From an uncultured Clostridia bacterium (GTDB taxonomy: Bacteria > Bacillota > Clostridia > TANB77 > CAG-508): 16,210 bases of DNA. The stretch covers positions 1 through 16,210 of the forward strand of contig CAKPOC010000023.1 of assembly GCA_934169535.1 (NCBI GenBank), in the 5' to 3' direction. Made by a program: the position numbers and the translations under genes. The stretch's first letter is position 1, and the number at the start of each line of letters is the position of its first letter. The notes beneath the pieces are model-generated. The model worked only from the letters and a program-made list of their open reading frames with translations, had not been told where the DNA came from and made no database searches. Below, piece by piece: positions 7,784 through 16,066 of this stretch.

Positions 7784-7864
7784 CCTCCACAAATATTTAA
7801 GCATTTAAAAGAACTTTTGCATAAAATGTATTTACAAAAGCACTACTTTTAAACTGTATTTGTG
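7784..7864 (-). promoter_or_regulatory. Long nested hairpin in the rpsB leader, candidate S2 autoregulatory site
   Basis: In the transcript three helices nest inside each other. The outer is CACAAATA with TATTTGTG (7857-7864 with 7788-7795), the middle is TTTAAAAG with CTTTTAAA (7846-7853 with 7804-7811), and the inner is CTTTTG with CAAAAG (7835-7840 with 7814-7819). A 15-nt apical loop and internal loops separate them. The last G of the outer helix is the first G of a GGAGG (7784-7788), about 25 nt before the start codon and upstream of the real AAAGGAGG site. Several r-proteins bind their own leaders, and S2 does so in some bacteria. The 22 base pairs are seen; S2 binding is inference. Confidence 0.55.
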
Positions 7865-7887
7865 TGCGTAGTTTTTTAACATATAGT

Positions 7888-7916
7888 ATTTTATCAGAAA
7901 ATTCCTCAAAAATCAA
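7888..7916 (-). promoter_or_regulatory. Promoter of rpsB-tsf
   Basis: On the minus strand there is a -35 TTGATT (7911-7916) and a -10 TAAAAT (7888-7893), 17 nt apart, with an extended TGA before the -10. Transcription would start near 7880, leaving a leader of about 120 nt. The -35 lies a few bases after the trmFO stop codon, and no terminator separates the two, so trmFO read-through could also reach rpsB. Confidence 0.75.
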
Positions 7917-7921
7917 GTGTT

Positions 7922-9286
7922 TTAGAATGTTTTATTTAAATTTTCTAATGCTCTATCTGCAATTTTTGAATATCTAAGCTTTTTATCTGAAATTTTTTTG
8001 CCTTCAAGCTCTGGTAAAATTCCAAAGTTTGCATTCATCGGCTGAAATTTTTCATTCGGCGTAGAAATATAATTTGCCAAAGCTCCTATCATTGTGTAAT
8101 TCGAAAATGTAGTTTTTTCCTTTTTCTTTAGCATATTTACTGCATTAATCCCTGCAACAAGGCCTGACGAAATTGATTCAACATAGCCTTCTACTCCTGT
8201 TATTTGACCTGCAAAGAAAATATTTTTTTGCTTTAATTGGTAAGTATTATCTAATAATTTAGTAGAATTTATAAATGTATTTCTGTGCATTACACCATAT
8301 TTTACAAAATCTGCATTTTCTAAACCTGGAATTTTTGAAAATACTCTTTTTTGCTCACTATATTTTAAATTTGTTTGAAATCCTACTATATTATAAATTG
8401 TAGCCTCTTTATTATCTTGCCTTAATTGAACTACAGCATATGGCCTATACCCTGTTCTTGGATCCGTAAATCCCATGGGTTTTAGCGGGCCATATCTTAA
8501 TGTGTCTATTCCCCTTTTTGCCATTACTTCAACTGGCATACAGCCTTCAAAAATTTCGCGTTTTTCAAATTCATGAAGTGTAACAACCTCTGCATTTACA
8601 AGTTCTTTCCAAAACTCTTCATATTCTTCTTTGTTCATTGGAAGGTTAATATAACTTTGCTCATTTTCTTTTTTGCTGTTTAACCACTTTTGTACATCTT
8701 CTTCCTTTTTTCTTTCTTGGTCATATCTATTTCCGTAAAATGCAATATCAAAATTTATACTTTCTTTACTTACAATTGGAGCTGCAGCATCATAAAAATG
8801 TAAGTTGTCTTCCCCTGTTAGTTCCAGTATTTCTTTTGATAGCGCATCAGAAGTAAGTGGTCCTGTTGCAATAATTACTATATTGTTTTTAATAAGCTCT
8901 TTTAACGAAATGTCTTTCCCAATTTCTTTTCTTTCAATCGTTAAATTTTCTAATTTTTCTAATTTATTTGTCACTTTTTTAGAAAATTCTTCTCTATCTA
9001 CTGCTAGCGCTTGTCCTGCTGGAACCGAAGTTTCGTCTGCAATTTTTATTAGTAAAGAATCAAGCTTTCTTAATTCTTCTTTTAATAGTCCACACGCATT
9101 TGTGTGTAAATTTGATTTAAAAGAATTGCTACACACAATTTCTGCTAAATTTTTGTTAGAATGTGCTGGCGAAAAGCTTTCCGGTTTCATTTCATATAAT
9201 TTCACTTTAACATTTTTTCTTGCTATTTGATAGGCCGCTTCTGCACCTGCAAGCCCACCACCTATTACTATTATTTCATTTTCCAT
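7922..9286 (-). CDS. trmFO: TrmFO, folate- and FAD-dependent tRNA m5U54 methyltransferase
   Basis: TrmFO methylates uridine 54 of the tRNA T-loop using methylene-tetrahydrofolate and FAD, the Gram-positive alternative to SAM-dependent TrmA. The dinucleotide-binding GGGLAGAEAAYQIA (residues 9-22) opens the protein. Then come SPAHSNKNLAEIVCSNSFKS, with Cys52, and FEGCMPVEVMAKRGIDTLRY, with Cys249, the two conserved cysteines implicated in catalysis. GPLKPMGFTDPRTGYRPYAV and FAGQITGVEGYVESISSG are further family signatures. It has 454 residues, against about 435 in Bacillus. Its AGGAAG site overlaps the TAG stop of the upstream SNF2 gene, only 8 nt away, so it is probably translationally coupled. 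In Bacillus trmFO sits after topA and some genes before rpsB-tsf, and here too it precedes rpsB. Confidence 0.95.
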   Translation of the reverse strand: MENEIIVIGGGLAGAEAAYQIARKNVKVKLYEMKPESFSPAHSNKNLAEIVCSNSFKSNLHTNACGLLKEELRKLDSLLIKIADETSVPAGQALAVDREEFSKKVTNKLEKLENLTIERKEIGKDISLKELIKNNIVIIATGPLTSDALSKEILELTGEDNLHFYDAAAPIVSKESINFDIAFYGNRYDQERKKEEDVQKWLNSKKENEQSYINLPMNKEEYEEFWKELVNAEVVTLHEFEKREIFEGCMPVEVMAKRGIDTLRYGPLKPMGFTDPRTGYRPYAVVQLRQDNKEATIYNIVGFQTNLKYSEQKRVFSKIPGLENADFVKYGVMHRNTFINSTKLLDNTYQLKQKNIFFAGQITGVEGYVESISSGLVAGINAVNMLKKKEKTTFSNYTMIGALANYISTPNEKFQPMNANFGILPELEGKKISDKKLRYSKIADRALENLNKTF

Positions 9287-9294
9287 ATTTCTTC

Positions 9295-12240
9295 CTACTC
9301 AAATAAACTTAAAATTTCTTCTTTAGATAATTTACTTATAAATGTTTGATTTCCTGAAAGTACATTATCTATTAATTTTTCTTTTCTTTTTTGAAGATCA
9401 TATATTTTTTCTTCAATTGAATTTTTGGTAATTAATTTGTATACCTGAACATTTTTCTTTTGTCCAATTCTATAAGTTCTATCCGTTGCCTGATTTTCTG
9501 AAGATATGTTCCACCATGGATCATAATGGATTACAACATCTGCACCCGTTAAGTTTAACCCTGTTCCTCCTGTTTTTAATGAAATAAGGAATATTTTTTT
9601 GTCTGGATTTTTGTTAAATTCATCTACTAAATCCATTCTTTCAGAGACCTTAGTTTGTCCTGTTAGTTTCATGTATTCTATTTTTTCATTTTGTAGTGCT
9701 TTTTCTAAAATATTAAACATTGTTGTGTAGCCAGAAAATAATAATATTTTGTGGTCTGAAGCTATTGCATCTTTTATTATTTCTATGCACTGATTCATTT
9801 TTCCACTTTCACCTTCATAATTTTCTAAAAATAGGCTTGGATGGCAACAAATTTGTCTTAGTCTTGTAAGCAATGCTAAAATTTTTATTCCACTTTTTTC
9901 TATTCCATTTTCTTTTATTTCATTAATTGCAGTCTTCTTAGCTTTTGCTAAATATGCTAAATATACGTCTTCTTGTTCTTCTGTCATTTGACTATTTAAT
10001 ACAGTTATTACTTTCTCTGGAAGCTCTGTTAAAACTTCCTTTTTTATTCTTCTTAGTACAAATGGTTCTATTAATTTACGAAGTTTTTTTATTGCTTCTT
10101 CATCATTTTCTTTAACAATTGGAGTTTCATATAATTCTTTGAATTTTCTGTAGCTAAATAAATAGCCAGGCATGATAAAATCAAAAATTGACCATAACTC
10201 TGCAAGTGAGTTTTCTATTGGTGTTCCTGTTAGCGCAAATTTTGTTTCTGCCTTTATCTTTTTTATAGCTTTTGCGTTTTGTGTGTTGTTGTTTTTTATG
10301 TATTGGGCTTCATCTGCTACTATATATTTAAATTGAATTTTTTCCTCTTGATAAATTTCTATATCTCTTTTTAGTAGATCATATGATGTTATTATAATAT
10401 TGTAATTATTTATTGATTGAATTTGCTTTTTTCTTTCTTCTAAGCTTCCGTGAATTACCTCTGATGATACGCTTTGTGTGAATTTTTCTATTTCATTTTG
10501 CCAATTTAAGCTTAGCGAACTTGGACATACAACTATACTTGGTTTATTTCCGCCTTCCTCCAAATATTTTGTTATAACGCTTAATATCTGAACTGTTTTT
10601 CCAAGTCCCATATCATCTGCTAAAATTCCACCAAGGCCATATGTGTCTAGCATTTTTAGCCAGTTTGCTCCAACCTTTTGATACTGCCTTAGACTTGCAT
10701 TTAATCTTTTAGGCTTTTCAAAATCAGTTATTTCTGATTTATTTAAATCTTGTACAAAATTTTTATAACTAGCTGATTTTTCTGCTTTTATGTTTTTACT
10801 GTTTTCTAGTATTTTTTCTAAATATAAAGATCTGTACATTGGAATGCTTATGCTGCCATTTTTTATGTTTGAATAATCTATGTCAATGTCTGCTGTTATG
10901 CTATTTATAAAATCTAAGGTTTCGTTATTTTCTAAATTTATAAAACTTCCATTTTTTAGTCTATGATATTTCTTTTTTAACTTGTATTTGCTCATTATTT
11001 CTTCTAGTTCATCAACATCAAAATATAAATTTGAAAAATCAATATTTAGCAAATTATTATCAATTTTAATTCCTATGTTAGTTAAATTTACCGGTTTTAT
11101 TTCTCTTTCTTTGAATCTATCTGTTGCAAGAATTTCAAAGTTTTCCATATAAGATTGAATATCGTCTGTTAAAAATTTGTATATTTTATCTTCATCTGCT
11201 AAAACAAGTTCATGATTTTTGTTGTCTAACATAAATCCACTTTTAACTAGCATATCAATTAATTTTTCTTCTTTTATTAAGTTTCTCATAACTGTTTTAT
11301 TTTCTTCGATTAATGGATTTATTTTTTCATTTTCATAAACAAATTCTATTTTGGCAATAATAAAATTTTTTGAATTATAGTCTAAATATAACTTTGCATA
11401 AAGTTCTGATGGTATAAATTTTTTTATTTTTTCATAATCTTTTTCGTCTATTTTGATTTTATTTTTCATATTAGATTCTACTATTGAAAAAAACTCAGTA
11501 AGCTTTTCTTGTGGAATTCTAATTTCAGTTGTAAAGTTTAGCTTTAGTATTTCTAATAATTTTAAAACTGTGTTTTCAAATTTTCTATTTACCCTGTATA
11601 ATTTATTATCTAACAAAAAATAAACATAATTTTTTCCGTTATATATTTTGTAACTATATATATCTATATTAGGTTTTATTGTATACTCTTTTTCTGTTGA
11701 TTTTTTTAGTTCAAATTCTATTTTAGGATCCTCGTCTTCAAAAAAAATAATTTTTTTATCAAGCATATCCTCAAAATATGCGCTTTTTCCAATCATTGCT
11801 TCAAATAACTCATCTAGTCCTGAATTTGATAAAATAATAGAATCTTCTCCTAATCTTTTTGTATAGTAATTATAACCTGTAGACGCTTCATTTGCATATT
11901 TTATAATTTCTGCATATTTTAGCACAAATTCTAAAAGTTTTTGATCTTCTTTGCAAAAGGCTTCCTTTGTATGTACAAACTCTAGCTTAGAACCATACTT
12001 AAACCTTTCATTTGATATAAATTTATCATAAAATTCTGGTAATGATTTTACTTTATAAAATTGCTTTGTTCCTATTTTTATTTCAAGCTTCAAATTATTT
12101 GTATATCTATTATAAATTAATTTTGGCTCTATTTTTACTCCGCCATCTAAATTTTTTATTTCATTATGTACATTTTCTTTAGCTTCAGAAGTATTATAAA
12201 ATTCTTTTAATATCTGTTTTAAAACACTGTAATTTTCCAT
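9295..12240 (-). CDS. SNF2-type DEAD/H helicase-like ATPase with SNF2-associated N-terminal domain
   Basis: This 981-residue Swi2/Snf2-family ATPase probably moves along double-stranded DNA or remodels protein-DNA complexes. Its role in bacteria is poorly known (RapA-like transcription recycling is one possibility). Residues 1 to about 500 form the bacterial SNF2-associated region. The helicase core has motif I DDMGLGKT (542-549), the DEAQ box (643-646), TGTPIEN (671-677), VLRRIKKEV, GGTGLNLTGAD (891-901) and motif VI QATDRTYRIGQ (917-927). All are intact, so it should be active. Many Firmicute relatives carry an N-terminal SWIM zinc finger; none is visible, and stop codons upstream of the ATG show it is not simply mis-started. 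The Shine-Dalgarno is weak (GCGAG next to the ATG). It is first in an operon with trmFO. Confidence 0.88.
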   Translation of the reverse strand: MENYSVLKQILKEFYNTSEAKENVHNEIKNLDGGVKIEPKLIYNRYTNNLKLEIKIGTKQFYKVKSLPEFYDKFISNERFKYGSKLEFVHTKEAFCKEDQKLLEFVLKYAEIIKYANEASTGYNYYTKRLGEDSIILSNSGLDELFEAMIGKSAYFEDMLDKKIIFFEDEDPKIEFELKKSTEKEYTIKPNIDIYSYKIYNGKNYVYFLLDNKLYRVNRKFENTVLKLLEILKLNFTTEIRIPQEKLTEFFSIVESNMKNKIKIDEKDYEKIKKFIPSELYAKLYLDYNSKNFIIAKIEFVYENEKINPLIEENKTVMRNLIKEEKLIDMLVKSGFMLDNKNHELVLADEDKIYKFLTDDIQSYMENFEILATDRFKEREIKPVNLTNIGIKIDNNLLNIDFSNLYFDVDELEEIMSKYKLKKKYHRLKNGSFINLENNETLDFINSITADIDIDYSNIKNGSISIPMYRSLYLEKILENSKNIKAEKSASYKNFVQDLNKSEITDFEKPKRLNASLRQYQKVGANWLKMLDTYGLGGILADDMGLGKTVQILSVITKYLEEGGNKPSIVVCPSSLSLNWQNEIEKFTQSVSSEVIHGSLEERKKQIQSINNYNIIITSYDLLKRDIEIYQEEKIQFKYIVADEAQYIKNNNTQNAKAIKKIKAETKFALTGTPIENSLAELWSIFDFIMPGYLFSYRKFKELYETPIVKENDEEAIKKLRKLIEPFVLRRIKKEVLTELPEKVITVLNSQMTEEQEDVYLAYLAKAKKTAINEIKENGIEKSGIKILALLTRLRQICCHPSLFLENYEGESGKMNQCIEIIKDAIASDHKILLFSGYTTMFNILEKALQNEKIEYMKLTGQTKVSERMDLVDEFNKNPDKKIFLISLKTGGTGLNLTGADVVIHYDPWWNISSENQATDRTYRIGQKKNVQVYKLITKNSIEEKIYDLQKRKEKLIDNVLSGNQTFISKLSKEEILSLFE

Positions 12241-12286
12241 CTCGCTTATTATATACCACTCTTTACACTTTATTTATCATCTGTCT

Positions 12287-12315
12287 ATTATATATCATTT
12301 TTGCAAATTTTACAA
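12287..12315 (-). promoter_or_regulatory. Promoter of the SNF2-trmFO operon
   Basis: On the minus strand there is a -35 TTGTAA (12310-12315) and a perfect -10 TATAAT (12287-12292), 17 nt apart, about 45 nt before the ATG. A second TATAAT lies only about 9 nt before the ATG, with no fitting -35, so the upstream one is the better choice. Confidence 0.65.
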
Positions 12316-12337
12316 CAATACTTAACGTTTTTGTGCA

Positions 12338-12373
12338 TAAAAAAACTTTAGCTATACATTTGTACAGCTAAAG
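12338..12373 (-). terminator. Intrinsic terminator of the PIN-domain gene
   Basis: On the minus strand CTTTAGCT (12366-12373) pairs with AGCTAAAG (12346-12353). An inner 3-bp extension (GTA with TAC) leaves a small loop, and a run of seven Ts (TTTTTTT) follows. It lies about 30 nt after the stop codon and isolates this gene from the SNF2 operon. Confidence 0.88.
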
Positions 12374-12404
12374 CTTGGAAGTTTGCAATAATTTTTAATT
12401 TTTT

Positions 12405-13217
12405 TTACACTTTATATAATTTTCTAAAGTTTTTCATAAAGTCCATATATAAAGCTTTTTTTGTAAGTTCCTCAGGAAATTCTAATTCCTGATAGTTGTA
12501 AAACCTCTTGTAATAAACACGTCTGCAGTTATTTTCTGCATTTTCATTAACTACTTGCCAATGCGTAAACGAAAAATATCCTACTGCTTTATTTGCAATA
12601 AAAATATCATCATTTAACATTAGTCTTCTTGCTCCATCAGTAAACTTGAGATCACCTCTATAAATACAAATAAGTTGATTGCTATTTTTATATTCTGTAA
12701 TATAAATTCCATCATTAATTGGTCTTAGTTGTGCTAAAGTTACTAATTTTTGAACATTATTTGTTTTATTTGGTATTTTTGTTAATATATAAGTTTCAAT
12801 ATAATGTGCCCTCGCAAGTAGGACCATTTCTACATCTGCACTGTATAAAATAACATTTTCTTTATTTTCTTCACAATATCTAATGATGGAATCATCTGGA
12901 GATTCTCCGTTTTCGTCAATTAAGACTTCTTCATAACCTTGAATATCCCTTGCCGCTTCACCAGATATAAATTTTGCGTCACGGCCTTGTTCATCATCAT
13001 TGTCCCTTAACTTTTTTAGTTCTCGTATTGTCACTGTTGTTAGTACAACTTTGATTTCTTCCCGCTTTGCTTCTTCTAAAATCATGTTTATTTCATACGT
13101 GCCTACTACTGATGTGTCTAATACTATTTTTTTCTTCCGTGTTTCTTCATTTACTACTACTTCATTACTTAACTTGCTAAAATCACTTCCACTTCTTGCT
13201 AATTCTGTTCCTTCCAT
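12405..13217 (-). CDS. PIN-domain putative ribonuclease
   Basis: This 270-residue soluble protein has an N-terminal PIN domain (residues about 30-145), a magnesium-dependent RNase fold. The four acidic positions are visible: Asp34 in IVLDTSVV, Glu66 in TIRELKKL, Asp109 in ESPDDSII and Asp128 in LYSADVEM. The active site therefore looks complete. Residues about 150-270 form an extra domain that I do not recognise. It contains a DLKFTDGARRLMLNDD segment and many aromatic residues near the end (FSFTHWQVV, VYYKRFYNYQE). It is twice the size of a VapC toxin and has no antitoxin neighbour. It resembles stand-alone or PhoH-related PIN proteins of Firmicutes. It has its own promoter, a leader of about 100 nt with small hairpins, a GGAGGAGG site about 10 nt before the ATG, and a strong terminator. 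The RNA target is unknown. Confidence 0.72.
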   Translation of the reverse strand: MEGTELARSGSDFSKLSNEVVVNEETRKKKIVLDTSVVGTYEINMILEEAKREEIKVVLTTVTIRELKKLRDNDDEQGRDAKFISGEAARDIQGYEEVLIDENGESPDDSIIRYCEENKENVILYSADVEMVLLARAHYIETYILTKIPNKTNNVQKLVTLAQLRPINDGIYITEYKNSNQLICIYRGDLKFTDGARRLMLNDDIFIANKAVGYFSFTHWQVVNENAENNCRRVYYKRFYNYQELEFPEELTKKALYMDFMKNFRKLYKV

Positions 13218-13227
13218 AATGAAATTG

Positions 13228-13314
13228 CCTCCTCCGTTTGCCTAAACTAGGCTTAAAATTATTGCTCCTTCCTTCGCTCAAAACATTGAGCTCTAAAATT
13301 CATAAACACATGAA
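13228..13314 (-). promoter_or_regulatory. Structured leader of the PIN-domain gene
   Basis: The expected mRNA leader is about 100 nt long. It holds a 6-bp hairpin GCTCAA/TTGAGC with a 4-nt loop (13276-13291) and a 5-bp hairpin GCCTA/TAGGC (13240-13252). The latter ends 4 nt before a doubled Shine-Dalgarno, GGAGGAGG (13228-13235). A purine-rich GAAGGAAGGAG lies between the hairpins. Neither hairpin hides the ribosome-binding site. The helices are short, so a regulatory role is only possible, not shown. Confidence 0.35.
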
Positions 13315-13321
13315 CACTTAT

Positions 13322-13350
13322 ATTATATCACATTTTCCTAATTCTGTAAA
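13322..13350 (-). promoter_or_regulatory. Promoter of the PIN-domain gene
   Basis: On the minus strand there is a -35 TTTACA (13345-13350) and a perfect -10 TATAAT (13322-13327), 17 nt apart, with a TGTGA extended motif before the -10. It sits right after the kinase gene's terminator hairpin. Confidence 0.8.
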
Positions 13351-13358
13351 CCTACAAC

Positions 13359-13390
13359 AAATAACGTTTACAAAAAAGTAAACGTTATTT
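13359..13390 (-). terminator. Terminator hairpin after the kinase gene
   Basis: A perfect 13-bp stem (13359-13371 with 13378-13390; arm core AACGTTTAC) encloses a 6-nt loop. It begins 5 nt after the kinase stop codon. The tail on the minus strand (TTTGTTGT) is only moderately U-rich; on the + strand the tail is richer in T, but no + strand gene precedes it. Confidence 0.7.
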
Positions 13391-13395
13391 TATTT

Positions 13396-16035
13396 TTATT
13401 CATCTTTGTTATTTTCATTTATCTCTTTTAATTGGTCTGTTACTTGCTCAAATATATTTACAATTCTAGGGTCAAAGGCTTTGCCAGATTGATCTTTTAT
13501 GTATTTTTCAACTTCATCATATGGCATTGCAGGCTTGTATATCCTTGGATTTGCTAAGGCATCATACACATCAATTAAAGCCATAATTCTTGAAACTGTT
13601 GTTATTTTCTCACCTTTTAAGCCTTCTGGATATCCGGTTCCATCATATTTTTCATGGTGATGGTATACAATATCCCTTGCGTACTTCATAATATTATTTG
13701 AAAGTTTATTTCCATAAGAAGTATCTAGTATATTTTTTCCAATTACAACATGGGATTTCATTATTTCATATTCTTCATCTGTTAGTCTTCCTGGTTTATT
13801 TAATATGTTGTCAGGAATTCCAACTTTTCCTATATCATGAAGGGCTGCAGCCATTGAAATATCTTCAATTACATTTTTATCTTTGAATTTTCCTTCTTGA
13901 TAAAATTCTTCATATTTTCTTAGCATAACACCCATATCTTTTCTAAGTCTTTTTAGGTGCATTCCTGTTTCTTTACTTCTACTTGCAGTTACATTTACTA
14001 AACTATCAAATAAGAAATTATAAATATCTTCTTTTTCAGCTTTTTGTTTTTCTATTGTATGTATTAAATTCTTTTCTCTATTTTTCTTATTTAATATATT
14101 ATCTACTGCTATGTAGCACTTGTCAGTTTCATTTTTTTCGATTATATCTTCAAAACCCGCTTCATAAACTCTATCTCTAAATCCTACATTTAGTTTGTTG
14201 TTTATTAATATTATTGGAATTTTTCCAAAATGCTCATCACATTTAATATTATTTATGAATTTTATTTCATATTCTAAATCTTTTAATTCATCTACCAAAA
14301 TAATGTCTATGTTTCCAGTTTCTAATAATATTTGAACATCTAGTTCTGATTTTGTAGTCGCTACAACATATTCGGGATTTAATTTTTCTTTTAAATATGT
14401 TAATCTATCATCACTTTCACCTATTAATAAAATGTGCTTCTTATCTTTATCTTTTATTTTAATTTTAGATGCTAAATATAATTTTACTTTTTCCTGAAGT
14501 TCTTCAGGCTTTACTGGTTTTTGTATATATCCAACTATGTAATTTTCATTTTCTTTTATTATTGCATCTGTTATTGCAGTAGCAGTTAATGCAACTATTG
14601 GCACGTCTACATCTAAGTTCTTTTTTAATATTTTTGAAATTTCATAACCATTATATCTTGGCATATGAATATCCATAAGTATTAAATCATAATAATTTTT
14701 GCCTACTTGCTTTATTTTCTTTATTGCTTCAATCCCATCTCTTGCAACTTCTATTGAATATTTCATATCTTCAATAATTTTAGTTGTTATTTCTATATTC
14801 ATTTCGTTATCTTCAACAAGTAGTATTCTAGCATTTTCCTTTGCATTTTTACTTGTATTAATTGCTTGCAATTCGTCTTCTTCCAATTTTTCTTCTTGTA
14901 ATTCTTGTATTTCTTCTGTTGTTTTTCCACTTTTATCAACTATTATATAAAAGTAGAATTTGCTACCTAGTCCAACACTACTTTCGACCCACATTTTTCC
15001 TTGCATATCTTCTACTATTTTCTTAGCAATTGCAAGCCCCATTCCTTTTCCTTCCCTGGTTTTTATGGTTGGGTCATCTACCTGTTGAAATTCTCTAAAT
15101 ATTTTTAAAGTGTCCTCTTTTCTTATTCCTATTCCTGTATCTCTTACGCAAAACTGAAATTTGTAGCAAATATTATTTTCTTCTGCAAGCCTTGCATTTA
15201 TTTCTATGTATCCTCTATCTGTGTATTTTATCGCATTTGTTATTAAATTTGTAAAGACTTGTGAAATTCTTGCTTTATCTCCATATATATTAATGTTTTC
15301 ATCAATTCCATAATTTAAATATATTTTTAAATCTTTTGAATTAGCTTTTTCTGTTAATAAATCCACACAATTTTGCACACATTGTTTTAAATTAAAGTCA
15401 GTTTTTGTATTTGTTTCTGAATAACTTTTATCAGAGGATAAATCTAAAATTCCACTTACCATTTCTAGCAATAAGTTAGAAGCATCTTCTAATTTTTTTA
15501 TGTACTCTATTTGTTTTTCGTCTAAATTTGTTTCCTTTAAGAAATATATCATTCCTACTATTGCATTTATAGGAGTTCTAATTTCATGAGAAAGGTTTGC
15601 TACAAATAAATCTTTTGATTTTAAGTATTCATCTTTTCTGTCAATTTCTTCTAATAGCTCTATCTCTTTTTCAAAATATTTGTTAGTGTCCTTTATATAG
15701 CAGAAAATTTTATTAAGTGAACTTATATTGTACGCTGCGACATACATCCTTACAGTTTTTTCACCCTGCTTTAGCTCTATATCATCTATAAAGCATCCTT
15801 CTTCTTTTACCTTTTGTATGATGTTAGCATATAATTCTTTATTTTCTTTTTCGTTTAATAAATCCTGCAAATAATGGTAGTTCTCATTTATTTCGTCTTT
15901 ATTTATTGTTTCAATTTTTCCAGTATAATCTGCAATGCAAATTATATCTTCAATTTTGTTTAAAAATCCATCCATAATTACTGGGTTTATTGTACTACCT
16001 AATAATTTTTTGTCTTTGCGTTTTTTAAAGAACAT
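13396..16035 (-). CDS. Hybrid histidine kinase with two receiver domains and an HD-GYP domain
   Basis: This signalling protein joins phosphorelay sensing to cyclic-di-GMP breakdown. It has 879 residues if it starts at 16035. There is no membrane segment, so the sensor is cytoplasmic. A PAS-like region (about 20-115) and a short coiled coil come first. HisKA follows with phospho-acceptor His150 (NLSHEIRTPINA), then the ATPase with Asn267, DTGIGI (299-304) and GKGMGLA (329-335). Receiver 1 has Asp455, Thr484 and Lys506. Receiver 2 (about 533-650) keeps a likely Asp582 but is diverged. The HD-GYP domain has HD at 733-734, His762, HH at 793-794 and DGTGYP (798-803), so all catalytic motifs look intact. 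The start is set by AAGGAG (16045-16050), 9 nt before the ATG. The reading frame extends to a TTG at 16095, but that lies in the promoter. The gene stands alone. Confidence 0.92.
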   Translation of the reverse strand: MFFKKRKDKKLLGSTINPVIMDGFLNKIEDIICIADYTGKIETINKDEINENYHYLQDLLNEKENKELYANIIQKVKEEGCFIDDIELKQGEKTVRMYVAAYNISSLNKIFCYIKDTNKYFEKEIELLEEIDRKDEYLKSKDLFVANLSHEIRTPINAIVGMIYFLKETNLDEKQIEYIKKLEDASNLLLEMVSGILDLSSDKSYSETNTKTDFNLKQCVQNCVDLLTEKANSKDLKIYLNYGIDENINIYGDKARISQVFTNLITNAIKYTDRGYIEINARLAEENNICYKFQFCVRDTGIGIRKEDTLKIFREFQQVDDPTIKTREGKGMGLAIAKKIVEDMQGKMWVESSVGLGSKFYFYIIVDKSGKTTEEIQELQEEKLEEDELQAINTSKNAKENARILLVEDNEMNIEITTKIIEDMKYSIEVARDGIEAIKKIKQVGKNYYDLILMDIHMPRYNGYEISKILKKNLDVDVPIVALTATAITDAIIKENENYIVGYIQKPVKPEELQEKVKLYLASKIKIKDKDKKHILLIGESDDRLTYLKEKLNPEYVVATTKSELDVQILLETGNIDIILVDELKDLEYEIKFINNIKCDEHFGKIPIILINNKLNVGFRDRVYEAGFEDIIEKNETDKCYIAVDNILNKKNREKNLIHTIEKQKAEKEDIYNFLFDSLVNVTASRSKETGMHLKRLRKDMGVMLRKYEEFYQEGKFKDKNVIEDISMAAALHDIGKVGIPDNILNKPGRLTDEEYEIMKSHVVIGKNILDTSYGNKLSNNIMKYARDIVYHHHEKYDGTGYPEGLKGEKITTVSRIMALIDVYDALANPRIYKPAMPYDEVEKYIKDQSGKAFDPRIVNIFEQVTDQLKEINENNKDE

Positions 16036-16066
16036 TTTATTTCTCTCCTTAGTTTTGCTCATATTT

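Noticed and set aside
8805..9230. A 141-codon open frame on the + strand
   Set aside because: It is antisense to the highly conserved N-terminal half of trmFO, with no ribosome-binding site or family signature.
12249..12254. A second TATAAT just before the SNF2 start codon
   Set aside because: It is about 9 nt from the ATG with no suitable -35, and it would give a nearly leaderless mRNA. The promoter at 12287-12315 fits better.
12405..13217. PIN gene as a VapC toxin of a toxin-antitoxin pair
   Set aside because: The protein is about twice VapC length, and no small antitoxin gene lies on either side.
13259..13303. A 14-codon upstream open frame (ATG to TAA) in the PIN gene leader
   Set aside because: It has no Shine-Dalgarno sequence, and its coding potential is not distinguishable from chance.
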